This document shows positions 53,001-64,000 of a stretch of 64,000 nucleotides of DNA, in pieces. Position numbers and translations under genes: made by a program. Positions within the stretch are counted from its first letter, which is position 1. The number at the start of each line of letters is the position of its first letter. The notes beneath the pieces were generated by a model. It was not told the DNA's origin. It made no database searches and was given only the letters and a program-made list of their open reading frames with translations. The stretch lies in the NCBI GenBank assembly GCA_019843655.1, contig JACDQD010000004.1, positions 30,329,872 to 30,393,871 of the forward strand, written 5' to 3'. This DNA comes from Lethocerus indicus (lineage: Eukaryota > Arthropoda > Insecta > Hemiptera > Belostomatidae).

Positions 53001-54120
53001 CCCTTATAAGGTAGTGAGGGAATCAGGTGGCGATTTACTCTTAAGGCGTGGCTCGAGATTTTCAGGAAGCCGTCGAATCAAAGGATAGTCGGAGTGATGG
53101 GATAGTTGGGAACGGAAGGATTTATTTATATCGGGAAGCCGCTAGTTCGCGAACGAACGGGACTTTCAATCGGACCGTGCGGTTAGACACATAAGGCGGG
53201 ACGTTAACGACTTTACGAAGGATTGCGGATTGAATTTTGCGGGAGTTGGACGGCTCGATGTATCCACACAACTCAGTTCGGTTTCAAAATACAGTTGTAA
53301 ATTATTCATTTGTTCGTAAGTAATAGTTGTATCGAGGAGTCTAAGTAGTGTTTCTGTACGTTCGAGCCGTGTGAGTGGATTGGACGTCAGTTTCGAAAAT
53401 TAAAACGTATCCAGAATCGCCGCTAAAATAATTAATGAAATCTTCTAAATAATAACTTAGTGTAGAAGGGATACATGCATTATCAGTATAACTTTCGCTG
53501 ACCACCGATTGGGGTGGTTGCGGAACAAGTGAAAGGAGACCGAAGTCGGATGGCGGCCCCTCCCTATCGGATGGGTTAAATGAAATAAAGGCCGGTGGTA
53601 ATAGTCGGGATTGTGCGGGCTAATTTGGACGGTATCGCCGGAGGCGTAATGGTGACGTCCGCCTCGTGAGCAGCGGGGCCGCCTATTATCGGGCCGGCCG
53701 GGTGGGCCGCTGAAATGGGACTCGGGGGCGCAGTCGACCCCTCCCGGCCTACACATACATAATACATAATACATCGGGCCCCAAATGTCGAGCATAGTCC
53801 GGCCGGGCGGTGACACGAGGACGGTCTGTTAAAATTTAATTTAATTCCTGGCGGCGTTCCCGACCGAGTGTGTAACCCCCCAATCTGTGTTCCCGGTGTA
53901 TCTACACAGGCGGTGGGGTCCTCCGGCTACAAGCCACCTCCATTAGCCGCAGCCAACCAACCACCCCCACCCCTCCTAACTGTTCGACAATTGCATTTCC
54001 GATCGTTACTGCGAATTGATTTCAATTATACAATTGATTCCTCCCTCGGACGACCCAACCGACCCGGCATAAGGCCCGCATTCCAACCGTAATAGAATGA
54101 ATTCGAACCAGCGTTCGACG
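53001..54120. other. Long CpG-rich candidate regulatory or promoter-like block
   Basis: One of the most CpG-rich parts of the window. TCAGTT at 53273-53278 is an initiator-like match without a TATA box; GTTCGTAAGT near 53310 is donor-like. Open frames at 53457-53816 (-) and 53868-54092 (+) show no domain. It could hold an upstream first exon of some gene, but this cannot be shown here. Confidence 0.3.
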
Positions 54121-54194
54121 GAAAATTCGATCCACAGCCAGGAATCCTTGTTGACTAGATTTCATTTCATATGTTAAAGAATATGTTTTAAATA

Positions 54195-54477
54195 CCGTAT
54201 ATTTCGTGTGCTTCTGTCTCCTCTCGCTGGTTTGGTCTTTGGTTAGACCGTTTTCGGCTACTCGCCATCTTCAGTAGCGGTGTTAGTCACTTTTGCCACT
54301 TTGGATTTTTCTTGGACATCCTCACTGCACTGTCACTGTCATCTTTGCTGTGACAGATGGCGAGCAGCCGAAACCGGTCTAGCAAAAGACCAAACCGGCG
54401 AGAGGAGACAGAAACACACCAAATATAGGGTATTCCAACCCCTCGCAGACCACAAAACAGGTATGTTGAACTAATAC
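54195..54477. mobile_element. Foldback element copy 4, longest inverted arms
   Basis: The arm from 54193 to 54270 and its reverse complement at 54355-54432 pair over 78 bases with about nine mismatches, running from ACCGTATATTTCG through GAGAGGAGACAGAA and AGCCGAAACCGGTCTAGC. Right of the arm, TTCCAACCCCTCGCAGACCA and on to ACAGGTAT match (inverted) the left extension of copy 1. GTTTTAAATA occurs at 54185-54194 and 54478-54487 as a flanking direct repeat. No coding capacity. Confidence 0.85.
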
Positions 54478-54664
54478 GTTTTAAATATTCTCTATATCCA
54501 GAGACATATTGTATATATCGGTTTTCGTCGCATAAGAGCTTAAAACGTTTCGGGAAATATTAAATATTACGAATTTCGAATACAGAATAGAAATATCCGA
54601 ATCACTTGTTTTACACTGAGCGGCACGTAATAGGAGAGGACAAAAGAATGTTAAAAGGATACCA

Positions 54665-54712
54665 CTACTCTCTATTTGGTACTGGGCTAGACCGGTTTTG
54701 GCTATTCGGAAA
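54665..54712. mobile_element. Half copy of the foldback family
   Basis: TGGTACTGGGCTAGACCGGT then TTTGGCTATTCGG corresponds to one arm only. It lies about 190 bases past copy 4 and may be a separate, truncated insertion. Confidence 0.5.
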
Positions 54713-54924
54713 GTAATATAGCGGGCCTTACTCGGGTCCGCTGACCGTGGAGCGTCCAAATATAACTGTTACTTTGCCGGTGTTTTGTGGTTCTTGGCGA
54801 TTAAACTCAATAATAAAATCCATCTATTCTCTTAAATCAGTTTGGACAACTGACCAACTGATACTATATACAAACGATAAATACCGTAAATCTTAAAACG
54901 GTTTAAGGTTTAAATTAGTTATTG

Positions 54925-54975
54925 AATCCGATAGGATTTGAACTCTGATAATGGCGCTCTAACCGATAAGCCGAA
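54925..54975 (-). tRNA. tRNA-like relic without anticodon arm
   Basis: Read on the minus strand, CTTATCGGTTAGAGCGCC (A-box-like, about 54970-54953) is followed after only seven bases by GAGTTCAAATCC (B-box-like, 54945-54934). A real tRNA has about 30 bases between them, so the anticodon arm is missing. Probably a SINE or tRNA-pseudogene remnant rather than a working tRNA. Confidence 0.3.
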
Positions 54976-56430
54976 AAATGTTTCTTACAAAACACTTTAC
55001 CGCGTTTAAATATACACGGTGTGTCATTTAAATATTTAATTTTGGATTAATACACACGCGTATTGAGTCTTATTTTGCAATAACTTGCAAACTCCATTAC
55101 TCACATTGGTATACATTTTCGTTGATGATAAAAAGAAGATTTCAAAATTGATTGTTGGGAAGCTTACTTCGCAGCCCTCTGGACAAGGACTAGTTATACA
55201 TCTATATTGTAAGAATAACATAATATGTCGCTAGAAATAGGATGTTTTTATTAAGAATAAAAATAGTCAAATATAACGCTAATTTCAAATAAAATAGTTG
55301 GTCGGACAGAAAATTAGATTGACGACATTCGCCTGTTAGGAGAGAGAAATGGGCGCTTACTTAGTTCTCACATTTAGTGAGGAGAGAGAAAGGGAGGAGG
55401 AGGAGATTATTTCGGGTTTTACGAGGTCACCACTCACCACTCAGGAGAACCACCCAGCCACCGACCACCACCACCACCACCACCACCACCCCGTCCCAGT
55501 CGGTCAGGACCGCTAATGGAAACGTTACGACTGGTCACCGTTCAGATAGAGCTCGTCGAGCTGCCCTTTCATTAATAGCCGGCAAACTTGGTGCATAACA
55601 ATAACTGGCGCCAGCTTCAAACCGGACTCGGAAGATTCTATTTAAGAATGAAAAGATTTAGTACTAAAGGCGTATAAATGTGAGTATCCGGGGAACGCGG
55701 CTCAATTCCCTTCAGTATTAAATTAACGGTAGCGCGAATAGGACAGCATCCTTGGAACAATCTTTAATAATTAAGTCAACGCTTTATACTATTACTAGGT
55801 ATTAATAAGAAACATGGCGTGTCGATTTTATTTCATCGCATGTTTCATATTCAGATCTCGGAATCTTTCGTTGTTAAGACCCGAAGGAAAGTAAGAAATA
55901 AAATTGGCCCTGTAATTTAATACATAAAGCAATTTCACAGCTTGAGTTGCATTAGGACAACCGCAAAAGGGGAATGTTATGGAGAAGGAGATAGTCGATA
56001 CTTCCAAATCGAGATTAATTTTCTAAAACAATATTTTCACTGAGAGATATTAGATCACTGGGGAAAAAATCGTGGTCGGCAAATTGCAGACCGCGAGCTA
56101 TTGGTAGCTCACGGGGATATTTTTATGTCTGTTAAAAATTATAACCTGCCTACTACGTATTAAAGTTTCTTCTTTTTAAATAGATAGACGTATAATCATG
56201 TAAGTATAAGTAGACATAAATATTTTTATCGTATTTCGTTATTTCAAAATACTTCAGTATCGGTGTCGATGCTGGTCCAAATCGGTCTAATGTATTCGGT
56301 TGTTATCGTTCTAAAGGAAGAACGGGAGCGCGGGAGAAGTTCCGGACCGGACAGTCGGGGCAAGCCGAGTAAATGTTGGTGTCTGCACAGCCGGAATGCT
56401 TTTCACTTTATCTCACCGCTTTAAAGTAAT
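54976..56430. other. Non-coding stretch with a CCA array
   Basis: (CCA)n lies at 55464-55490 inside a GC-rich patch (55370-55600) whose open frame encodes Thr/Pro repeats. A CpG patch lies at 56290-56400. No gene seen. Confidence 0.4.
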
Positions 56431-56640
56431 TTTATTAGGGCATTAAATGGGGCCCGAGTGAGACCCATCGCCGGGCTATCTGCCCCCGCCCCCAGCCACA
56501 CACTCCTTTCCTAACCCGTATAAAACACTTTTAATACGGCTTTATTTACTCTCCATTTATACTGTGCACCGTCCCACTCCTGACAGTTTAATATTAAGGA
56601 TTAGCCGGCCGCTGAAAGAGATACCAGAAGGACGTTCAAT
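56431..56640. other. CpG-rich candidate regulatory block
   Basis: Compact GC-rich block with GGGCCCGAG and C-runs flanked by TAAT-rich sequence; no open frame. Confidence 0.3.
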
Positions 56641-56751
56641 CCGAGCACTTCAAACTGCGCTCCCACACCAAAATTGAAATCGCAGATTAATGCCAAAAAT
56701 GACATTATTTGAGTTCGAATACAATTTATTAGCACACATCAAAACATTTAT

Positions 56752-56821
56752 ACAGTATTCGAACCCGGATCGAAGCGTTTACGTCGCCACGTTTTAATCA
56801 CTAAGCTTCGGTGAACCGCAA
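56752..56821 (-). tRNA. tRNA-like sequence, probable SINE or pseudogene
   Basis: On the minus strand, GCTTAGTGATTAAAACG (A-box-like) is followed by TCCGGGTTCGAATAC (B-box-like; plus strand GTATTCGAACCCGGA at 56756-56770). Spacing is about ten bases shorter than in a true tRNA, and no acceptor stem pairs well. The A-box phrase resembles tRNA-derived SINE heads (general knowledge). Confidence 0.35.
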
Positions 56822-57707
56822 TCGGATGTTTCACACAATTTTCCCGGAATCAACTAATTATACATCTGTGAATTTTCCTTCAGTTGCAAATAAACTAACT
56901 TCGACTGAATAAACGAGAGGCGGCCGCAATCCCCAGTTATAATCACTATAAATAATCTTATTCAGTAATTACTCAATTGTATCAACTGTTTCTATTAATT
57001 CAACTAGACAGCCAAAGTAATTAGTTTTCACTATACCACTGATCTTGTTAATTCTCAGGATTATTCATTATGTTTTGAAAGATGATCTTCCCGCCCGCCC
57101 GCTGAATTCTGGCATGTAATCTATGTATGTAATATATATTATTGAATATAGTAATCACATAAATCTATCCTATTCTTGATCACGTAATTTTTCCTTTACA
57201 TAAATGGTCATTTCGTTGAATAAAGGAAAATCAAGGCAGGGTTCGGTCTATCTTATACTGGAAAAAATATTTAAAAAACCCTTAATTTAAAACAGAAAAA
57301 GCGTCGAATTTCGGTAGTGAAGAAATTTTAAATTGCCTAGAAAGTTAAAATGGAGCCGGAGACTAAACTCGAGGTTTGGAGGGTGGTCCTCTTAAAAAAG
57401 TCGTTTTACTTAAAGGAAACAAGGAAAATTGTGTCGCAGGGGCGAGTCCCGTGGAGTGGAATGGGTGGATGCCATTACATTAAACACTTGGGCCGGGGGT
57501 AGCGTCTCCCTTATTAGAACAAGGTCGAACAGGGGGAGCTTACTTGGAGCCTACTTATATGTAAACGGTATTATATTATTCATGATATAAGGGGTTTAGG
57601 AAGGTCTTGCGGATGGTGGGGCGGGAGGAGAACCAACTTTCCCAGTTTAAACTGCATCAAATATTCAATGGAGGAGAGACACCTGGTTTGAAAAAAGGTC
57701 CCTTCTC
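56822..57707. other. AT-rich non-coding stretch
   Basis: No gene-like signal; a CpG patch lies at 57330-57520. Confidence 0.4.
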
Positions 57708-57801
57708 ATTCTACCCCCCTCCCCCTCTCTCTCTCTCTATCATTCTCTCTATCTCCCTTCTTTCTCTTCTCTCCCTCTTCTCTCGTCTCTCACTCTCTCC
57801 C
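57708..57801. repeat. Polypyrimidine CT-rich tract
   Basis: Imperfect CT/TTC repeats, pyrimidine almost throughout. The open frame across it is Ser/Leu-rich and not a gene. Confidence 0.9.
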
Positions 57802-59450
57802 TTTATACGCGCCTACTTAAATTCTACATACACCTAAATGCCGAGTTATATTAATTAACAAATTATCTGTTAGTTTATTAATCTACTGGAATATAGCCAA
57901 CTAGATATAGCCGAAGAGATAACCTTTTTAAGCCAGGCTGAATATTTTACCTATCTCAAAGTGTTGAGGTGTATTCGTATGTATATTTTCTTCTGTATAA
58001 GACCTAGTTTGAAAAAATTTATTTTCGTTTTAGTCTTGGTATAGCAATATGCACTTTACATCTTATGAAGTCTTTTTGCTTTGATATAAATTAGAGAATA
58101 TCTGTTTGATATTCGATTAGGCCTTGGAATATCATCATTCTTGTACTCTTTTGTCACCACTGGCTGTAGGGACAGTGGAGACAGGTTGCTCCAACGGTAA
58201 CCAACCGGCTTCACTAACATACTGACAAAGCGCTATTGAATACGTTGAGAAGCTGAAAGCTATCGGGAACATTACTAATTCAGCGAGTGGGTACAGAAGA
58301 ATGTGGAGGAACGTAAGCAATAATCTTGAAGAAGAATGAAATTTCTAAATGCTCCTATGTTACTGAATTCTCTCAAAAAATAATTTTCGTATTTAATATA
58401 ATCAATTATTTTGATTTATTTATTTATTTATTATATTTATTTATTTATTTATTTATTATGATCGATTTATTCGGTAGAATTATAGTCCGTCCGTATTGGG
58501 CAGAGCTCAGTTGGATTTTCCAGTAATCTACTCATTTAATAATAGATAGAATGTAGTATAATTCTAGCGCTCCATTAAATTCTTAATGTTAATGTTTCGA
58601 ATAAAGAAGATCTATTACTTAAAGGGAATGCGAGCTCTGATAAATAGAATATATAAATTTAAGAGGGTGCACTTAGCGTTAAATGAGTGAGCCCGGTAGA
58701 GAGCCCAGTAATGGGTGTGCCACCCCAACCCATAACGGCACTAACTCAACTCCCAGAACTAAAACAATGGGATCATAAATTATTTCCCTATAAATTACGG
58801 TTTAATGTTTTAATTTAATCCCTTTTAGTAAGTCCCCCGCCACGACGGAACGGAACACCTGAACCCGGCCCCGATCTTCTTGTTCGAAGAAAGGGTAAAC
58901 GAATAAAAGTAAAACATTAATGCCCACTGTCGTGTGGAATGTATGCCTCAACACTTGCCGCGATTCGGAGACACACTCCGCTTCGACTTTCAGGGGAAAC
59001 AACATTCATCGGCCTCAATATTCGTAGTTTCAACTTTTCTTTATTTTATATTGTCAAATTAATTGTATTACCATTTTAATATAATAAGGTACCAAGTTAA
59101 TATACCTGTGCTGTGAGACGAAAATTAATTTTCATTAAAAAAAGTGCTCTCCAAAACCAGGATGAAATTCGGAGGTGGCGGTTCAACACATGGCACCCGG
59201 ATTCCCTCCAAAGTAGTACGCGATCTTACCGGACTTTAGATAGTAATAATAATATGATAGCGGATACCTTCAGCCCTTCACTTCCCTGCACTCCTTAATT
59301 TGATAGTTATCGACGCGCTTGCGATTCAGATTTCTTGGTAACATTTTGAATGACAAGAATTTTCAATAATTTATACGCAACCTCTAGGGACGTTAGTTGC
59401 CGTACCTCGTTTTATGAAAAGTTGGAGCAATTTGAGACAAGGCAAACTTT
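57802..59450. other. Non-coding stretch with a TTTA array
   Basis: (TTTA)n array at 58413-58459 with one interruption. CpG patch at 58660-58990. TTTGATATTC at 58106 resembles part of miR-190, but the seed and hairpin do not fit. No gene seen. Confidence 0.4.
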
Positions 59451-60110
59451 CAATTAATCATAGTAACTTGGCTGATATTGGTTGTCGACATGGCGTTGGG
59501 GGCGGAGGAGGGGGCCTCCCCAAAGTCAGATGTCCCTCCACTGCTGCCCTAAGTGGGGAACGGTGAAATTAGTCGGGTCCCCGCGGGGCCCGAGGGCCAA
59601 CATTTTTAAATCGAGCGGGGGAAAATCATTTTATTATTAGATTATTTTTCTATCGAGCGCCCGACCGAGCGGGGCGGCTAACGGCAATTATAAACGGACG
59701 CGCCCTTCACCCCCCCGCCTCCGGCCACCGCCCACCAACAGTTCTGTCTCTGTCATAACTGGTAATGTGCTAGGGGGTGGCCCCGGCATCTGTTTCCCAA
59801 CCCCCGACAACAACCCCCGCTCACTGATTAAACGCTACCCGCCAAGAGCCCCCCGATATTGTTGTCTGCCTCAGAATTGTGTGGCGAACACTTCGAGCGG
59901 AAGAATTCATACGGTGTGCGTCCCTTTCCGCCCCACTGAATCCTCGATGATGTCGTCCAATTTGTATTATCCGACCTACCTTATTCGGATATCTCCAATC
60001 TCACTTTACATCTTGAACTCCCGTTTGAATATGACAAATTCTACTCTCGAATTGCACACCACCCTAATCCTACTGGCCAAACCATACCATCTCCTGAAAT
60101 CCTAAACGTT
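59451..60110. other. CpG-rich candidate regulatory block
   Basis: GC-rich with G-runs (59498-59520) and C-runs (59709-59735). The 112-codon open frame at 59767-60105 shows no domain and no splice support. Confidence 0.35.
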
Positions 60111-60904
60111 CCTTACAGACTCCTCAAAGAAGACCACCCGTGATTTAAACATACCAAAAAATCTAATAATATACTCTAATATACTCGATGCAGTAAGTGC
60201 TTTTCTATCCTATTACCATTGTTCCTCATCAACAGTGCAGTTAAAAGGCTGCCACTATCAGTAATAGTGGCGATATGGTTGAAGACTGATTGAAGAAAGG
60301 TTCCCAAGTTGTCCGTCTTAAAAAATCGTTGCAGTAGGAACTGCAGTTTTCCAATAAGTCAAAAAGGTTTTCTTATCGACTAAGGGACAACACCTTAGAG
60401 GTTTGAGCTTATGGGTAAGCGCATCGAAAGAAACTCTGCAGAGTATATAAAGAATATTATTTCCCTATCTGTAAAGGCATATTTCTTTTTTACTGGCAGG
60501 CAGTTTCGAGTGGTTGATTCTCAAACGTATCATTAGGAATGAGCTCGCCATTACTTTCCAATTGAAATGTGGGTAATGAGTGTCCGACCCATACTCCCTT
60601 TCCATTAAAGAATAAATGAACCTATTATTTTCAACCAAGAAGACGACCTTAGTTCTATTATCTCGGAAATTATTTACTGAATTATGATTGGTTACAGATA
60701 CAAAACCAATAAAACCAGTCCAAATTTCATTTGAAACATTAATTTGTATTGTATATGATGCAAAATATAATATGTACTATGAAGGTAGTCATAAATGTAT
60801 GTCACAAACAGTTACTCACGTTTTACATTCAGAAGCTAACTAGATTTATTAGTTATTATTTACACTAATAGGCAGAGCAGAACTGTTGTTTATTAACAGT
60901 GGAA
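60111..60904. other. AT-rich non-coding stretch
   Basis: An 8-bp hairpin GCCACTAT/ATAGTGGC lies at 60251-60271. No gene seen. Confidence 0.4.
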
Positions 60905-60939
60905 GTCATTGTATGAAATTTTACTTTTCATACAATGAC
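60905..60939. repeat. Perfect 14-bp hairpin, 7-base loop
   Basis: GTCATTGTATGAAA (60905-60918) and TTTCATACAATGAC (60926-60939) are exact reverse complements, with loop TTTTACT. This is the longest perfect short-loop stem I saw in the window. It is shorter than a typical miRNA precursor and has no obvious flanking pairing. Confidence 0.85.
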
Positions 60940-61640
60940 AAAAAAACATTTAACCAGTATTATATTGTATGTACATAGTCATTCTCAAAAGAAAATCGTT
61001 TCAAAAACATTCAATAGGAAAATTGAAAAAAATTGACTAGGAAACGTCATTGGGGTATGTACTAATATTTGTACCACCATTCAGAATGTTTGAAATATGA
61101 AATAAACATTAGTGCACAATAAAAGCTTCGGCCAGTAAACAATTCAACCGATTCGAAAGGTTTTCAGTTAGCTGAAAGGTTGGACCGTTTCATATTTGTA
61201 TCGCTATTTTCGTTTACGAACTCACGGCCTAATGCAGTACATTGCCGTTGAAATAATGTTGTTAGCGTTTAGTATCGATAAAGCGAGTAGGAACGAACGT
61301 GGGGTGGCGGGCCCGAGCACCTCGAGCCGTCGGCTACATTTATATTGATTATGAGCGGACAACCCCCTCCCACCCCCGCCCGCCCCTACCACTAAATTGA
61401 TACTAATTATTTACGGATCGGATTGCAGTTTTGCGTTTAACCAATCAGTTTTGTGCGGGGCCAACAACGTGGACTCCCTCCCGTACCGGGTTTCATTTAT
61501 CCCCAGCGGCTCCCTTTCAATAATTCACGCCCAATCTGAACCGACCATTACCGCTGACCCCCCAACACTACACGTAACACGTACGAATTTAAAATGTGTT
61601 AAATTTAATACGGAATTCCCTACCAGGAAAATATGATTTG
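60940..61640. other. AT-rich DNA then a CpG-rich block at 61231-61560
   Basis: The CpG-rich block carries C-runs (61364-61388) and an open frame (61397-61636) without a domain. Candidate regulatory block only. Confidence 0.35.
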
Positions 61641-62240
61641 AAACGATTTAAAACGGCGCTCACTGCAGCTTCGAACCTACATTGGGACATTGACTCATTG
61701 CGAGTTGTGTTCGCCGATATACAACGCGATAAAACCAACAAAGAATAAAACCAAGTTAAAATAAATCCGGGTTTATTTAGGAACGTTACTCGATTATTTC
61801 CCGTTTGTCCGTACGGATCGGCATATTTACAATTTACTTTTATTACGACTCGGCCTCTTAAACAGGATTTTGTGACCGGAAGTCGGCCACTTTCGGCAAT
61901 AGTAACGTACGTACACGACTTATTTCTAGCAATTTTAAATTTTCGCAATCAGGCACTGAAGACTCATCTATAGGTGCCAAAGAAGAAGTTTTCTTATCAT
62001 TCTATTATCCTCTTCTTCCTCTGTTTTTTTCCATTAGTAATTCACGCCCGTGAAATCACTATAGGCAAGACTCGGTTGACAAAACGGGTGAGAATACAGG
62101 AATAGGAATTCAATTAATAGAATTGAATTAAGTTTAGCGCATAGTCCAGAATCCATACTATTATATATTCCAAGAATCGGCGCTTACCAACGGCCAGCAG
62201 TTATAAGAAGAGTACGTTTCAATGTTTTTAAAATGTTTCA
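61641..62240. other. Non-coding stretch
   Basis: A 9-bp hairpin AATTCAATT/AATTGAATT lies at 62107-62129. Minus-strand frame 61948-61589 is open for 119 codons without recognisable domain or splice support. Confidence 0.35.
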
Positions 62241-62520
62241 TAGTTCTCTAGATAAAGAGTTTGGGCTGGGCTCCGAAAAACCCCAGGTTGAAAGCGGATG
62301 GGAATTTTTTTCACGAAGGAACGATTATTAGGATATTAAGGAGATATGTTGAGGCGGGTAGCCGGCGAGGCGGCTGGTGGTGGATCGTGACTGAGAGGCT
62401 CATTACGGCCGCCAGAGACGAGTATAGAGTCCAAGCCGGTGTAAAAAAGAAATTCATAATGGCGTCGGCCATATTGGTTCGGCAGCCGCCATATTGCCCT
62501 GTCATCTTAACAACTAGTAT
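62241..62520. promoter_or_regulatory. Block with paired GCCATATTG motifs
   Basis: GCCATATTG occurs at 62468-62476 and again at 62488-62496, exactly 20 bases apart, with an opposed ATGGC just upstream. This core matches the PHO/YY1 type consensus (established knowledge). Polycomb-type or other regulatory use is inference; no GAGAG tract is adjacent. Confidence 0.3.
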
Positions 62521-63660
62521 TTGGTACAACGCTAGATGTTAGACCTCTCCACCTCGGTTGATTGTTCTTCAGTTAGACTCATTCCGTAGACTTCCAACCC
62601 TTGGTGCTACATATCGAATATCTGCCAACAAGATACTACTTACTAACACTCGAATTCATCTGCTAGTCTGTATATATATGTACATACTATGTATGTATGT
62701 GTATATAGCCAGAAAAAGATTCTCTTTTTTGAATATTAATTTATGGAAGCACGCTGAGTAAATCTAATTTGAAATTGTTTTCGTTGGATGGTAAATGAAA
62801 TCACAGTAAGTGATAATTATAGAATTTTTTTCTTCGATCATATTTCATAATAAATACAACATTATCTGACTGAAAACTTATTCACCCACACATTCATACC
62901 ACAAATGTATAATGAAACCGCTTCATATTGAGATATATAGTTCTCCAATGTTTTCGTATTTGGAGTAAAATTCTAATTATAATGGTACATCGACTAAGGA
63001 AAATGCGAGAACTAAGGATTAAAAGCGGCTTATACTTCCCTCTTTGTACCACTCAAAGATAATCCACTTTATTTAAGAAGGGACTCGTTAATGGGGTTAA
63101 TTTCTCGGTAATTGCAGTCTTCATTTTTGTTCTTTTGCTATTCGGCGGGTAGACTTTTAATTCTCGAGAATCGACAATAACCTCGGTAGCGCCAAAGGGA
63201 AACTCTAAGCGGCAGAGGGCAATGTCTGAAATATGCACGAGACGCTTCTAATTGAAGCGACACCGACGCCGGAGGGCTGGAGCCAACATGTCGGAGTCCC
63301 CCACCCAAAAACTCTATGAATATATAATGTACACCCCCAAAAGTCCAAAGCGAGAGAGTGAATTGGAGTCACAACTAGTAATTGTCGTGACAATAAATTT
63401 TCTCAAACAATCGTTTTAGTTGTTCATATTAAATAAAAAATTGCAGCATCCAGATTTTGGCCAACTTACGACTTGGCTGACGTTATAACTTAGTTTCACA
63501 TTGTTTAACGTAAGAGTTAGTTAAAAATAAATAAAACCGGACTTGAAACGAATTATACATTTTACAATTAAAAAATTCGACGTCGGTAATGTACATTTCC
63601 GTATAATATCGCATTCGTAGGACGAACCGATGTGACCTCGAGGCGGCTTCGGCGCCCAGT
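62521..63660. other. Non-coding stretch
   Basis: Short TATG/TATA imperfect repeats at 62671-62706; CpG patch at 63180-63310. No gene-like signal. Confidence 0.4.
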
Positions 63661-64000
63661 TTTGTTCCTCGGATTTGGTTAAGAAGGCTGAAGGAAGAAT
63701 GGTGAGAGCGAGAGGGGAAAGAGGAGTTAAACTACCAATTGTCGACTGGGATAAGAACCGGAGAAAGAGAAGGAGGGGAGTATAGGGGCTACGAGCGGAG
63801 CGAGAGAGACAGGAAAGGAAGCAGGATAGAGCGGAGAGAACAAGAAATAGCAATGTTTTCGGGAAGCGGTGCTGTTTCGTCGGGGGCTCGGTCTCATTTA
63901 ATCTGGTTGCCGGAGCATTTGTAACGGTCATCAATAATTCCGGGTTGCCCCTCGGCCGCGATACCGCCGGCCCGCGCACTCCCGACCCCCTCGGCAAAAA
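63661..64000. other. Purine-rich then CpG-rich edge of the window
   Basis: GA-rich DNA from 63680 to 63850 passes into CpG-rich sequence to the edge. The 158-codon minus-strand frame (63997-63521) and its plus-strand counterpart follow this composition; no domain or splice site supports them. Confidence 0.35.

Noticed and set aside
54152..54165. miR-279-like TGACTAGA seed
   Set aside because: Only the seed matches and no precursor stem is present.
58098..58140. miR-190-like stretch with TTTGATATTC and a partial hairpin
   Set aside because: The seed differs, and pairing is limited to eight bases with a strongly asymmetric bulge.
58135..58280. Possible foldback-family copy (CGCTATTGAATACGTTGAGAAG)
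   Set aside because: Similarity is too weak and there is no second arm.

Overview
This window reads as intergenic and intronic DNA from a large invertebrate genome, most likely an arthropod and plausibly an insect. It is AT-rich overall and CpG is not depleted. There is no long open reading frame: the longest runs of sense codons lie in GA-, CT- or C-rich low-complexity DNA. The short exons I can argue for are 70-230 bp with ordinary GT-AG borders. No rRNA, full tRNA, CRISPR array, bacterial-type operon or intact transposase gene was seen. The species cannot be named from sequence alone.

Layout. From 1 to about 40 kb, AT-rich DNA alternates every 1-3 kb with 200-1000 bp GC/CpG-rich, ATTA-containing blocks. 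These blocks look like candidate conserved non-coding or regulatory elements, but conservation cannot be tested here. Isolated exon-like segments with usable splice sites occur at 10323-10412, 13857-13922 and 21659-21763 (+). Their phases agree with one another, but they are not proven to belong to one gene.

The best-supported gene lies at 41743-44297 (+). Three exons (41743-41812, 43332-43408, 43635-43741) have good acceptors and donors and join in one continuous phase. A fourth (44071-44297) continues the phase through a weak acceptor. Together they encode the middle of a multi-pass membrane protein: an extracellular NVS sequon, a helix, a short basic loop (RESRK), a second helix, then a loop with a Cys pair, an acidic stretch and an NES sequon, and the start of a third helix. 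The family is unresolved; claudin/PMP22-like, tetraspanin-like and class C GPCR topologies all fit. The 5' and 3' ends were not found.

Two CpG-poor, very AT-rich stretches (about 40-42.5 kb and 50.4-52.6 kb) stand out. The second holds a possible two-exon small gene on the minus strand (51547 to 50727, 48 codons).

Repeats. One foldback family (about 200-310 bp, terminal inverted repeats up to 78 bp) has four recognisable copies and about five decayed ones; three copies are bounded by 10-14 bp direct repeats. A second, unrelated 573 bp inverted-repeat element with internal 133-138 bp units lies at 47791-48363. Two tRNA-like relics, a 73-unit CT array, several AT, GT/CA and TTTA arrays, and a set of perfect hairpins complete the inventory.
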